Positions 1 through 8,200 of a stretch of DNA of 37,856 nt are shown here, in pieces; within the stretch, counting starts at the first letter, position 1; every line of letters starts with the position of its first letter. The position numbers and the translations under genes are program-made. The stretch lies in contig CAYVCG010000011.1 of assembly GCA_964449985.1 (NCBI GenBank), positions 1 through 37,856 on the forward strand, read 5' to 3'. The DNA is from CAYVCG01 sp964449985. Lineage in GTDB: Bacteria > Bacillota > Clostridia > Lachnospirales > WRAX01. The notes under the pieces were generated by a model, which saw only the letters and a list, made by a program, of their open reading frames with translations, was not told the origin of the DNA and did not search any database.

Positions 1-785
1 CCCGCATATTCGTATAGGCCACCTGCATATTTAGGAAAGATGCCTTGATTTGGTGCTATTAGCCCATTTAACAAAAACGGGATACGAACCTGTCCACCGT
101 GTGAATGCCCGGACAAAATTAAATCAAATGGTAGCTTTGCGTATAAATTGATTTTTTCCGGCCTATGTGTTAAGAGTATACTAAAGCTGTCTCTCACATC
201 AAGATTTTCAAACGTTTTTTCAACCATTTCGTCCCACGAACCGTATATTGTATTGCCATCTTTAAGCTTTTCCCCCGCATAGTCTAGCCAATCTTTTTCA
301 TAGCCCTTACGAAAGCTATCGGGGTCATCTACTCCGGCAATAATAATTTTATTACCATTTGCTGATATTTCCTCATATGAGTTTTCCAAAACCGTTACTC
401 CGTATGAGCGGATGGTGTCTTTGATATTTTGAATGTCTCTAGACCAAAACTCATGATTGCCGCTTGCATAATAAATATCGGCAATATCTCTTATAGCAGA
501 CAAAAATTGCTTTGTCCCTTCAATCGGAACTTTATCATCAGCAATATCTCCGCCTAGCATAATTAAGTCAGGATTTTGCGCTCTTATTTTGTCAGCGATT
601 TCTTTTTGATTTTTGCCATAAATATGGCTATGTAGGTCTGTAATTAGTACAATTTTTATTTCGTTTATTAATTTGCTGCTTTCTATTTCATATTGCGTTA
701 CAACAAGCCCATTCCAAAACGCCCATATGCATAAAGCTATGAGCAAAAAAACGATAATAAATCTCTTGTGCTTTCTTAAAATCAT
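1..785 (-). CDS. Metallophosphoesterase, membrane-anchored (C-terminus off window)
   Basis: I translated this open frame by hand; it runs off the left edge, so the protein is incomplete at its C-terminus (261 codons visible). The N-terminus has a basic start and one hydrophobic segment (about residues 8-28), an uncleaved anchor or signal. The calcineurin-like phosphoesterase motifs follow in order: DLHSH near residue 50, GGD, GNHE, and GHSHGGQ near the edge. These residues bind the two metals in this superfamily. The arrangement matches YkuE-type enzymes, some of which act on lipid-linked phosphoesters; the substrate here is unknown. The start is the ATG at 785, preceded by AGAGGGG at normal spacing. 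It is the first of several small unrelated minus-strand genes. Confidence 0.85.
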   Translation of the reverse strand, partial: MILRKHKRFIIVFLLIALCIWAFWNGLVVTQYEIESSKLINEIKIVLITDLHSHIYGKNQKEIADKIRAQNPDLIMLGGDIADDKVPIEGTKQFLSAIRDIADIYYASGNHEFWSRDIQNIKDTIRSYGVTVLENSYEEISANGNKIIIAGVDDPDSFRKGYEKDWLDYAGEKLKDGNTIYGSWDEMVEKTFENLDVRDSFSILLTHRPEKINLYAKLPFDLILSGHSHGGQVRIPFLLNGLIAPNQGIFPKYAGGLYEYA

Positions 786-935
786 GTAATCCCCTCTTAT
801 ATAAGTTATTCTAGAGATTCCCTCGAGCCGTCTTTAATAATTTTTAAAACAATTCTCATATAAAACCCTACGCTAAACAAAACAATTAGTCTTGCGTATT
901 TAAATTTTTTAAATATAATTCTTAACATATATACA

Positions 936-967
936 AAAAGCTATCAAATTTCTATTTGACAGCTTTT
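936..967 (-). terminator. Rho-independent terminator-like hairpin, AGCTGTCAAA family
   Basis: A near-perfect inverted repeat with AAAAGCTgTCAAAT and ATTTGAtAGCTTTT arms and a short loop, with a T-run on the minus strand. It lies downstream of the 125-residue membrane protein gene. Close relatives occur at 3929-3960 and 4967-4997. The rest of 786-1096 is AT-rich intergenic DNA in which I see nothing else. Confidence 0.7.
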
Positions 968-1096
968 AATAAATCTATGTGATTAACTTACTTTGTATTT
1001 GAGTTCCCACATGTGTTAACATATGCTTTATAATCTTCATCACCAAGCGACAAAGTATTGTAACCATGGGATATCTGAGGGTTATGCTCATAATTT

Positions 1097-1474
1097 TTAC
1101 TGCATCTGGATTGCAGTTATTAAAAAGCAAACCGCTGCAACGACAGAAAGAGGGGTCATTACATACTTCTCTTTCTTGCTTTTCGAAATTAAGTTCATTA
1201 AGCTGTTTAAAATTAGATAAGCAGCAAAGAAAAAGCAAATGTATTTGGTTATGCTAGGCGAGAACCATAATGAAATAAAACCGCCTGCTTGCAACACAAT
1301 TACGATAGCAAAAATTTGAATTGCCACTGATACGATTGCCATAATTCGGAACTTATTAGGCAAAATCTTGTGTTGTCCTCCCATCGTAAACTCTCCTAAG
1401 GGTAACCCACAAGCAACAAGAACTGTCATAATTGCGATGGCTGAAAATAGTGCGGCGCCTATTATTGAAAACAT
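1097..1474 (-). CDS. Small integral membrane protein, unknown function (125 aa)
   Basis: I do not recognise the family with certainty. The protein is almost entirely hydrophobic, with four predicted membrane segments at about residues 3-23, 45-65, 72-92 and 105-123. A short polar loop after the first segment contains GEFTMGGQHKILPNKFR, the most distinctive feature. The start ATG has AAAGGA nine bases upstream. A terminator hairpin follows the gene, so it may be transcribed alone. The location is the cytoplasmic membrane; no catalytic residues are apparent. The gap to the next gene (1475-1599) holds no convincing promoter. Confidence 0.65.
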   Translation of the reverse strand: MFSIIGAALFSAIAIMTVLVACGLPLGEFTMGGQHKILPNKFRIMAIVSVAIQIFAIVIVLQAGGFISLWFSPSITKYICFFFAAYLILNSLMNLISKSKKEKYVMTPLSVVAAVCFLITAIQMQ

Positions 1475-1599
1475 AAACTCATATCCTTTACTGATTAAAA
1501 TAGTGTCCCAAACCGCAACATAAAAGGTATTGGAGCCATGGAATATTTTTTTGGGGGTATGCTCATTTTGTTAACTTGACTTCATTATTATATCTCAAA

Positions 1600-2127
1600 T
1601 CAGTTGTTCAAAACATCCTTCATGTCAATAGACATAATCTCGGTAGTGTTTATAAGTTCAAAGCCAATGTCTGCGGGTGCTTCTAATATTGATAGTTCCC
1701 CATCATTTTCTGAAACAATAATATAGTCTCCGCCGCCACCATACCAAGTCTTGCACACGAGTATAGCATTTTCTACAAATGTAAAGTCTTGGGCGGAAAC
1801 AAGATATGGATTTCCTGATATATATTCTCCAATTTCCGTTTTGTAAACTACATCGAAATTATTATTAAGAACTTCTAAAAATAATTTAATTTTGGGAACA
1901 ACTTCGGGGTCACTATGATCATTTATTTTTGCAAAAGCAATTCTCACCTCATATATAACATCTTCAACAAAAAAATGTTCGTATGAATATTCCACCGGAT
2001 GAGTATCGTTATTTTTTGCGCTCTCTATAAAGTCATCGCTGTTGGGTATAGGGCTATCATTAAGAACTTTTTGGTTTGAGCAGCCAACACATAAACATAG
2101 AATTAATACCATGAATAAGTAGCGCAT
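1600..2127 (-). CDS. Predicted lipoprotein of unknown function (175 aa)
   Basis: The N-terminus MRYLFMVLILCLCVGCSNQ is a typical lipoprotein signal, with a lipobox LCVGC ending in Cys16. The mature protein should therefore be lipid-anchored on the outer face of the cytoplasmic membrane. The remainder is mixed and acidic, with a Gly-rich stretch (WYGGGGDYII near residue 130) that looks like a beta structure. No known domain is recognisable. The start is secure: AGGAGG precedes the ATG at good spacing. It lies 27 bp after an upstream membrane protein gene on the same strand and may be cotranscribed with it. Confidence 0.7.
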   Translation of the reverse strand: MRYLFMVLILCLCVGCSNQKVLNDSPIPNSDDFIESAKNNDTHPVEYSYEHFFVEDVIYEVRIAFAKINDHSDPEVVPKIKLFLEVLNNNFDVVYKTEIGEYISGNPYLVSAQDFTFVENAILVCKTWYGGGGDYIIVSENDGELSILEAPADIGFELINTTEIMSIDMKDVLNN

Positions 2128-2154
2128 CTTTTTATCCTCCTATAATATAAATAA

Positions 2155-2640
2155 TTATGAGATGGAAGAAACAATACGAAATAAGGCAATAGCAATAGGC
2201 ACTATGGCAATCACAAGCCCAATCACTACTGCACTCGCATTGCACCATGGCCTTATCGCGTTCGTTACCTGGTTAGACAGTTTTTTATGCAGTCTATTAA
2301 TGATAACCCCTGTTATACCCATGAGCAGTAGGCAAACCGACAAAAAATAAATTATTACAAGGGTTACAAATGGAAACCAAAATAATAAAATCCCAATAAA
2401 GTCCCTGATATTTCCTTCAAAAAGCCTTATAACATTTATGACAACAAGCCCTGCTGCCAATAAGTAGCAAAGTATTATCAGTATACCACAACACATATGA
2501 ATAGCCGATGCAACCCGATATCCAATTTTCATTTTTTTACTTTCTGTAAAGTTTCTGCTTTCTTTTATTCTTTTATATCCGTCACGTATAGCTATAACCG
2601 CCAATACAAAAATCACCGCGGCAAGCGAAATTAATATCAT
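2155..2640 (-). CDS. Membrane protein of unknown function (161 aa)
   Basis: Four hydrophobic segments are visible, at about residues 2-18, 44-70, 84-110 and 135-158, separated by short basic loops. This indicates a small polytopic inner-membrane protein. I recognise no motif or family. The ribosome binding site is weak (AAAAGAGAA about nine bases before the ATG), so the start is less certain than for the neighbours. It lies immediately upstream of the lipoprotein gene at 1600-2127, and a short two-gene unit is plausible. A plus-strand frame of 62 codons inside it is treated as a shadow. Confidence 0.6.
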   Translation of the reverse strand: MILISLAAVIFVLAVIAIRDGYKRIKESRNFTESKKMKIGYRVASAIHMCCGILIILCYLLAAGLVVINVIRLFEGNIRDFIGILLFWFPFVTLVIIYFLSVCLLLMGITGVIINRLHKKLSNQVTNAIRPWCNASAVVIGLVIAIVPIAIALFRIVSSIS

Positions 2641-2725
2641 ATATATATTCTCTTTTCTAAGTTATATTTGACTTTCCGTAAAGACAACAATCAATAAATA
2701 GTTTTTTTGTTACTGCTATGCAATA

Positions 2726-3343
2726 TCAAATAGCTTTATCTAGCTTTGAAACATACATTGAAATAAAGCTAAAAAAGGATTCGATGTTTTCTTCAACTAA
2801 ATCTTTCTTTTGCAAAACAGTTATTCGTTTATCCCAAATCAAAACAATTAAATCCTGTGTGTCAATAACTCGCTCAAAACGGTCAAATGAAATTAATTCT
2901 CCATCTGCAATTGACATACCAGCATCTGTAAAAGAAACTTTAATTGAAGGCATTTCACGTAATCCATCCAGAAGCTTTTGTGATGCTTTATCAAAGGAAG
3001 ATAATTTTTTTCGTCTGCGGCTATAGCAAAGGCAGCAAATCCCTATAACAATAAAAAATACACCCGTAACTAGAGGAATAAATAATTCTTTAGGCTCCAT
3101 TAAACCTGGAACTAAAAGAAAAATGCCTGCTGCAAGTAAAAACACGCCAAAGAGCTTATATAAAACGCGTCTCCTTCTCCGAGCTTTTTCAGACGCTTTT
3201 CTTGAATTCATCTTATCTGTAAATGCCCATAACTTGGGATACTTTTCTCGTGAGATAAGCATTATTCTCATTTTCAAAGCAGCACTCAATTGATTATTTA
3301 GAAAAGATGAATTATACGGTGTGCATTTAAAATGAAACTCCAT
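2726..3343 (-). CDS. YcxB-like membrane protein (205 aa)
   Basis: The architecture fits the YcxB-like family: a short N-terminal cytoplasmic part, a very basic patch (RKASEKARRRRR at about residues 48-59), and two adjacent membrane helices at about 64-81 and 88-106. A second basic stop-transfer patch (SRRRKK) follows, then a soluble C-terminal domain. That domain begins with the typical 'I..SFTDAGMSI...E..SFDRFERVIDTQDLIVLI' pattern. Its fold is thought to be PH-like; no biochemical function is established. AGGAGGGG precedes the ATG. The gene follows the GNAT acetyltransferase by 29 bp. Confidence 0.7.
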   Translation of the reverse strand: MEFHFKCTPYNSSFLNNQLSAALKMRIMLISREKYPKLWAFTDKMNSRKASEKARRRRRVLYKLFGVFLLAAGIFLLVPGLMEPKELFIPLVTGVFFIVIGICCLCYSRRRKKLSSFDKASQKLLDGLREMPSIKVSFTDAGMSIADGELISFDRFERVIDTQDLIVLIWDKRITVLQKKDLVEENIESFFSFISMYVSKLDKAI

Positions 3344-3372
3344 AAGCCCCTCCTGTTGTACAAATAATCTAC

Positions 3373-3888
3373 CTATGCATCTCGGCTGTAAAGAAAATGT
3401 TTCATTTCCTTACCCTTGTAATCTTTAACAAATTCTTTTCTAATTGTCATACCAAGTTTTTCAGCAACTCTGCGTGAAGATAAATTGTCAGGTCTGATTT
3501 GAGCAGTAACTTGGTCAATGTGTAATGTTTCAAAGGCATATTTGACACAAGCTAATGCTCCTTCAACCGCATAACCCAACTTCCAAGATGATTTTCTATA
3601 GATATAGCCGATTCCAACATATTCTTCATTGTCCACCTGTTCTGCAATTAAACCAGTTACACCGATGAGTTGATTCGTGTGTTTCTCTATAACAGCCCAA
3701 TAACTGTATCCATCTCTGTCATATCTCATAATATTTTCATCAATCCATGCAGACACCTCTTCATCTGAAAAAGCGTGTTCCCACGAATACATGACGTCAA
3801 TATCCTGCAAAACCCCGCATATGGCGTTGTAATCAATCTCACGTTGAATTTTACGCAAATATAAACGGTTAGTTTCTAATATAATCAT
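3373..3888 (-). CDS. GNAT-family N-acetyltransferase, RimJ/RimL type (171 aa)
   Basis: The sequence is full length for this family. It starts with the common 'ILETNRLYLRKI' strand and contains 'YSYWAVIEKHTNQLIGVTGL'. Near residue 90 it has 'VGIGYIYRKSSWKLGYAVEGALACVKYAFETLHI', where the Q/RxxGxG/A acetyl-CoA loop is degenerate. It then has 'IRPDNLSSRRVAEKLGM', the typical RimJ/RimL region. Such enzymes acetylate ribosomal protein N-termini or small amines and antibiotics; the substrate cannot be read from sequence. An AGGGG ribosome site precedes the start by about nine bases. A hairpin of the AGCTGTC family lies just upstream. Confidence 0.85.
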   Translation of the reverse strand: MIILETNRLYLRKIQREIDYNAICGVLQDIDVMYSWEHAFSDEEVSAWIDENIMRYDRDGYSYWAVIEKHTNQLIGVTGLIAEQVDNEEYVGIGYIYRKSSWKLGYAVEGALACVKYAFETLHIDQVTAQIRPDNLSSRRVAEKLGMTIRKEFVKDYKGKEMKHFLYSRDA

Positions 3889-3928
3889 ATATCTATACCC
3901 CTAATACAAATAACCCTACCTATACATC

Positions 3929-3960
3929 AAAAGCTGTCAAACATTATGCTCGACAGCTCT
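3929..3960 (-). terminator. AGCTGTCAAA-family hairpin
   Basis: Inverted repeat with AAAAGCTGTCAAACAT and ATGcTCGACAGCTcT arms around a very short loop. It resembles the terminator that follows tRNA-Leu at 4967-4997. It lies between the DUF3800 gene and the GNAT gene, so it may end DUF3800 transcription as a second terminator. Confidence 0.6.
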
Positions 3961-3997
3961 CAAAAAAATTATGTGCTTATGTATCAAAAAACTAACA

Positions 3998-4026
3998 AAT
4001 AGGCTCACAACAATTGCGAGCCTATT
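3998..4026 (-). terminator. Rho-independent terminator of the DUF3800 gene
   Basis: A nine-base-pair stem, AATAGGCTC paired with GAGCCTATT, around an 11-base loop. On the minus strand it is followed by a T-rich tract (TTTGTTAGTTTTTT). It lies about 90 bp after the DUF3800 stop codon. I see no gene in the remainder of 3889-4111. Confidence 0.75.
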
Positions 4027-4111
4027 GTATACAAGTAATAGAGCCAAACGCCACCCCAGGACGGAATAACAACTGACCCTACACAAAGTATACATAATTA
4101 TTATATGCTTG

Positions 4112-4873
4112 TCAATAAGGTTTATTCTTTTTTATGTAGTTTAGATTTCTCACCCTCTGAAAACCATATTCAAAGAATTCTGTCCCTGGCTGAACGCCGT
4201 CATCGGTTTTTAAATACATGCAATGGAATAAAGAACACAACCACCGCTCGTAATCGTCCGCCGGCTGCTTCGTATCCAAATTGTTTTCATAATAATGCCT
4301 TACAATACCAGCGAATATATCTGCAATTTGAATAGAAGGGGTTACCTTAGAACTAACAAATAATGGTGTCTCCAAGATTCTATTAAACCGTTTCCCTAAA
4401 GCAGACTTAAACAAGAAGTGCATAAATGAATTTGCAATTTTTAAATCATTTCCTTCGTCGGTTTCATCAAAAACAAAGATAGCTTTTTCAATATCTTTCC
4501 GCTCGCAAAAGTATTCAATCTTTTTCATAAGCAAGTGATATTGTTTAGGCAAAACACCTTCAGCAAGCTCTGGGATTTCAGATGGCTTATCCATAATTAT
4601 AGCAAAAACAGCTATGTTGTGTTCAACAACAATTTTCATTAATCCATCAACATATTGTTTATTTTTTGTTCTATTTTTCGCTATGGTTTGCCTCTTGATA
4701 ACATTCGTAGCCTTTATCTCATCTTGCTTTCCATAAATAGTATTTTTGAGTTTGTAAACGGCGTTCGTTAACGGCCTTATATCGTTTTCATAAATACACA
4801 CGCCTAATAATACTGGACATTTAGTGCCATCGTTAGGATGTGGATAGCCACTTTCATCAATAAAAATCAACAT
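4112..4873 (-). CDS. DUF3800 domain protein (253 aa)
   Basis: The N-terminal 'LIFIDESGYPHP' is the hallmark of DUF3800, in which an Asp and a Glu sit at the end of the first strand of a predicted RNase H-like fold. Further acidic motifs are 'VFDETDEGN' near residue 150 and 'SIQIADIFAGIVRHYYE' near residue 200, giving a plausible metal-binding acidic set. The function of the family is not established; some members occur near mobile or defence genes, but this one stands alone. I chose the ATG at 4873 over the one at 4879 because GGGGTG lies seven bases before it. It has its own near-consensus promoter at 4918-4946. Confidence 0.8.
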   Translation of the reverse strand: MLIFIDESGYPHPNDGTKCPVLLGVCIYENDIRPLTNAVYKLKNTIYGKQDEIKATNVIKRQTIAKNRTKNKQYVDGLMKIVVEHNIAVFAIIMDKPSEIPELAEGVLPKQYHLLMKKIEYFCERKDIEKAIFVFDETDEGNDLKIANSFMHFLFKSALGKRFNRILETPLFVSSKVTPSIQIADIFAGIVRHYYENNLDTKQPADDYERWLCSLFHCMYLKTDDGVQPGTEFFEYGFQRVRNLNYIKKNKPY

Positions 4874-4917
4874 ATCCATTCACCCCAAATTCATAATGTT
4901 ATACAATGCTTATGAGT

Positions 4918-4946
4918 ATTGTATAATAAGGGGTACAAGAAGTCAA
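4918..4946 (-). promoter_or_regulatory. Sigma-A promoter of the DUF3800 gene
   Basis: On the minus strand, TTGACT (4946-4941), a 17-base spacer, then TACAAT (4923-4918). The start codon lies about 45 bases downstream. Both hexamers are one base away from consensus. Confidence 0.75.
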
Positions 4947-4966
4947 GGCATACCAACAAAAACAAA

Positions 4967-4997
4967 AAAGCTGTCAAACATCATGTTCGACAGCTTT
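4967..4997 (-). terminator. Terminator of tRNA-Leu
   Basis: On the minus strand, a stem of AAAGCTGTCgAACAT with ATGTTtGACAGCTTT is followed by a run of Ts. It lies about 20 bases after the 3' end of the tRNA. It belongs to the same hairpin family as 936-967 and 3929-3960. Confidence 0.85.
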
Positions 4998-5016
4998 CAA
5001 TAAAAAATTATATAAT

Positions 5017-5098
5017 GCCCGAGAAGGGACTTGAACCCCCACCCTGTTGCCAGGAACGGATTTTGAGTCCGTCGCGTCTGCCATTCCGCCACTCGGGC
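5017..5098 (-). tRNA. tRNA-Leu (anticodon CAA)
   Basis: An 82-nucleotide class II tRNA. The acceptor stem is GCCCGAG with CTCGGGC. The anticodon stem-loop is ACGGA-CTCAAAA-TCCGT, giving anticodon CAA, which reads UUG. The long variable arm CCTG-GCAA-CAGG is typical of leucine tRNAs, and the T loop is TTCAAGT. CCA is not encoded. A perfect-consensus promoter lies upstream and a terminator just downstream, so it is transcribed as a single gene. Confidence 0.95.
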
Positions 5099-5147
5099 AT
5101 ATATTACGCCATAATGCAAATAAAATTCATTTGCACCGACAAAGAAC

Positions 5148-5176
5148 ATTATAAACAACTATTAGCCGTTTGTCAA
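5148..5176 (-). promoter_or_regulatory. Consensus sigma-A promoter of tRNA-Leu
   Basis: On the minus strand, TTGACA (5176-5171), exactly 17 bases, then TATAAT (5153-5148). Both hexamers match consensus perfectly, as expected for a stable RNA gene. Confidence 0.9.
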
Positions 5177-5214
5177 CTTTTTTTAATGCATTAAACAATG
5201 TTTTTATTTACAAA

Positions 5215-5247
5215 CCAACAGGCCACCATAAAATGGCAGCCTGTTGG
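5215..5247 (-). terminator. Terminator of the rhamnosidase gene
   Basis: An inverted repeat CCAACAGGC...GCCTGTTGG with an inner CCAT/ATGG stem and a TTT loop. On the minus strand it is followed by a T-rich stretch. It lies 25 bp after the stop codon of the GH78 gene. Confidence 0.7.
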
Positions 5248-5271
5248 AAATTTATTTTGCTGTATTTAAAA

Positions 5272-8200
5272 TTAATACGTATCCGAATAAGAAGGAGCAA
5301 TCGGTTTAAATCCGCTATCCCACATCAAAACCTTTATTTTGCAGCCTTTTAATTCGTCACTTATAGCAAAATCAACTGATACGCCTGTTTTTGATTCGAC
5401 AGTAATATCTTTAACCTCGTATTTAACCAATAATCCCATTGGATTATAAACAGCGAAAACAGCCTTTGCATCAACGCTTGAATCAGTTCCGTTGTAAAGC
5501 CATGCAGATGCGCCGTTATCGAGTTTCGAAGCTATAAACTCATATCCGTCGGTTTCGTCTGGCACAGAAACTGTATGAACGCCAGAGCCTATTTCAACTG
5601 CCAAAAAGCCGTATGTTCTTTCAGCCTTAACTAAAACGCCATCAACCAACAGAACGTCACGCCTAGCAACGTCAACCGGCAGGCTTACCTTAGCTTTTGT
5701 ATTAACCGGCACAGTTACAGTCGCTTCAATCGTCGAACCTTCCGGATTTGTAAACGAAGCTTCAATAGCACCCTTTATAGAAGGTGTCTTTACACTTGCA
5801 TGTGTTAAATAACCAGGTTGAATCTTAATATCAAATGTGTTATATCCCGGAGTTGTAGGGTTAATACCGAATAATCCGCCGACTATTTGGCTAAGCGGAG
5901 CAGAACTCCATGGATGAGAGAACGTCATATTGCTCTTAAGCGATGTATCCCAAGCTTCTGCTGATATAGTTGAACCGGCGTTATACATCATGTTGTAATA
6001 TGAGCGTAAGCCTTTGTTCGTCATAAGCTTGAGGGCTTCATCACCGCCATCAGCGCCGTATAATCCCTTGAGCATAAAGAACGCACCATAAACACTGCAT
6101 CTAAAGATACCTTCTGATGCTATGAAAGAAGCCGCTTTTTTAGTTTCGTCTTTGTTATCCATAACTTTGTATGCCAATGCATATGCGCTGGCGTGCTGTG
6201 CATAATGGGTAGAAACCTTGCCGTCGCTATACAAGCCGTCTCTAAAAGCACCTTTTACAGGATCATAGAGTTTTTCTACCATATTCTTTTTCACAGTTGC
6301 TGCGCGGTCTGAATAGTATTCATAGTCCGCAGTGTAGCCTAATGCTTCCGCCATTTTCGCCAAGTTGTCATAAGCGCCATACATAACAGAGTTGAAAACT
6401 GTGTTATAAACTGTAGTACGGTCATAACCGTCGCGCTCACCAGCCGGCCAGTCAACAATAATCGCATCTAGCGTATTATCGCCGGAGTTCGGGCGGCTTA
6501 CAAGACCGTATGTGCCATTAAATAAACCGTTTGCACCAAATGCAGAGCTATATCTGTTGTCAAACTTCATTTTTGCTGATCTTAACAACTGATAATTCGT
6601 TCTTAATGAATCAATATTTCCTGTATAAACATAGTCATACCATGCCATTTCTATTGAGAAAAGAGCATATTCCGCAGGCCATGTTCTTATGTCATTAAGA
6701 TATTCTTCTGAAAATCTTGCCAAAGAATAGTTGTCGTCAACAGCGTATGCGGAAAGCATATTTATCATTGTGTCGCCTTCGTATGCGCCGCGCTCACGCG
6801 ATTGTGAATCGACAAACAAATCTTGGTTCGTTGCTTTAATTGAATATTTACACATTTCATAGATTTCATTTAATAATTCATCAGATGAATCAAAATATGA
6901 TTTGTTATCATCAAATTCCTGACGCAAGAATACGCCTTTAACGTTATCCAACGTAAGCTCAACTGGGCTGTCTAATATTTCAACATAACGGAATGTTTTC
7001 ATGTTGAAGTTATGAATAACTTGTTGGCCTGGTTTAAGTGTCCATTTTTCTTGATAGTTATTGCCCGTGCGCATTTGCCAACGGACTGTATTTACTCCAG
7101 AAAGCTCTTCACCATAACGGAGCGTAATCTGCTGTCTAGCAGGGCTGTTTACATCAAGGTAAAAACCGCCGATTATTTCTTTGCCGAAATCGATGAAGTA
7201 ATTATTATTGCCTTTATCAACGATTTTTGCAGCGTCAACAATGTATCTGTTTACGTTTTGGTTGGGGGATGCTTTAAATGTATATGCGTTAACAACCTGA
7301 CCTTTGCTTACAGGGTCAGCCCATTTGCTATCGTCAAAGCCGGGTTGATCGAAACCGTATGGATAAATATTTGCATCAATATTTTCCGCCGCAAGAACAT
7401 AGTATGAGCCATTACCCAAAGAGTTGTTCTCACCAAAAATAGTAGTACCATCAAGAACCTTGAAATCATCCTTATCGCGGCCAGAGTTTACAAGAATTTC
7501 TTTTGTTCCGTCTTTATAGAACACCGTGAGCTGGAGAAGATATTGCTTATCATAAACAGTGTAATTAACAGCGCCGAAAGCATTTACTCCCTGCTTCAAC
7601 AAATCTGTTACGTCATGAGTGTTATAGAAAACCGTGGTGTTAAGAACCCTATTCGGNNNNNNNNNNNNNNNNNNNNNNNNNNNNNNNNNNNNNNNNNNNN
7701 NNNNNNNNNNNNNNNNNNNNNNNNNNNNNNNNNNNNNNNNNNNNNNNNNNNNNNNNCCTGTGCTATTTCCGTTTACGTCAACGCTATTTATAGTTATGCC
7801 AGACATATATCCGCTTTCTGACCCGCCAGTTCTAAATCCGATACCACCGGCAGCAGGCTGGCTTTGCATAGCAACGTCTCCAACATAAATATCATCAATA
7901 TAAATGGAAACATTGCTTCCTATAACTACGAGCTTAAACTTGTGCGTGGTGTTTGGATCCAAATTAACCTTTCCCGCTAATGGAATATTTTTTGCAGAGA
8001 GTGCTGCGAATGTTCCACCAATATAGGTATGCGGAACAATCGTATTTGCTGGGGAACCTGCACTTGTTGCCCTGAATTGAAGCATAAATGCGTTACTTTG
8101 GTCTGCCGAGCGAACATGAACACCCATAGCAACCGCTGTAATCGTCATGTTAAACTCGACTGAGTAGTTAGTCCAACCGTTTTGCGCCCAGACATCATTA

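Noticed and set aside
975..1257. Overlapping frames on both strands near the 125-residue membrane protein gene
   Set aside because: They overlap the end of a clear membrane protein and its terminator region and show no motifs or ribosome sites.
1..4900. Defence island or prophage remnant at the left end
   Set aside because: The genes are diverse and small, but no integrase, transposase, restriction, toxin-antitoxin or phage structural gene is recognisable.
4919..5194. Plus-strand frame of 91 codons
   Set aside because: It reads antisense through tRNA-Leu and its promoter and terminator; no ribosome site.
7012..7407. Plus-strand frame antisense to the rhamnosidase gene
   Set aside because: Opposite-strand shadow of a well-supported GH78 coding frame; composition is not protein-like.
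7657..7756. Frameshift or broken rhamnosidase gene
   Set aside because: The interruption is an assembly gap; the frame is open and in phase on both sides, so no pseudogene call is justified.
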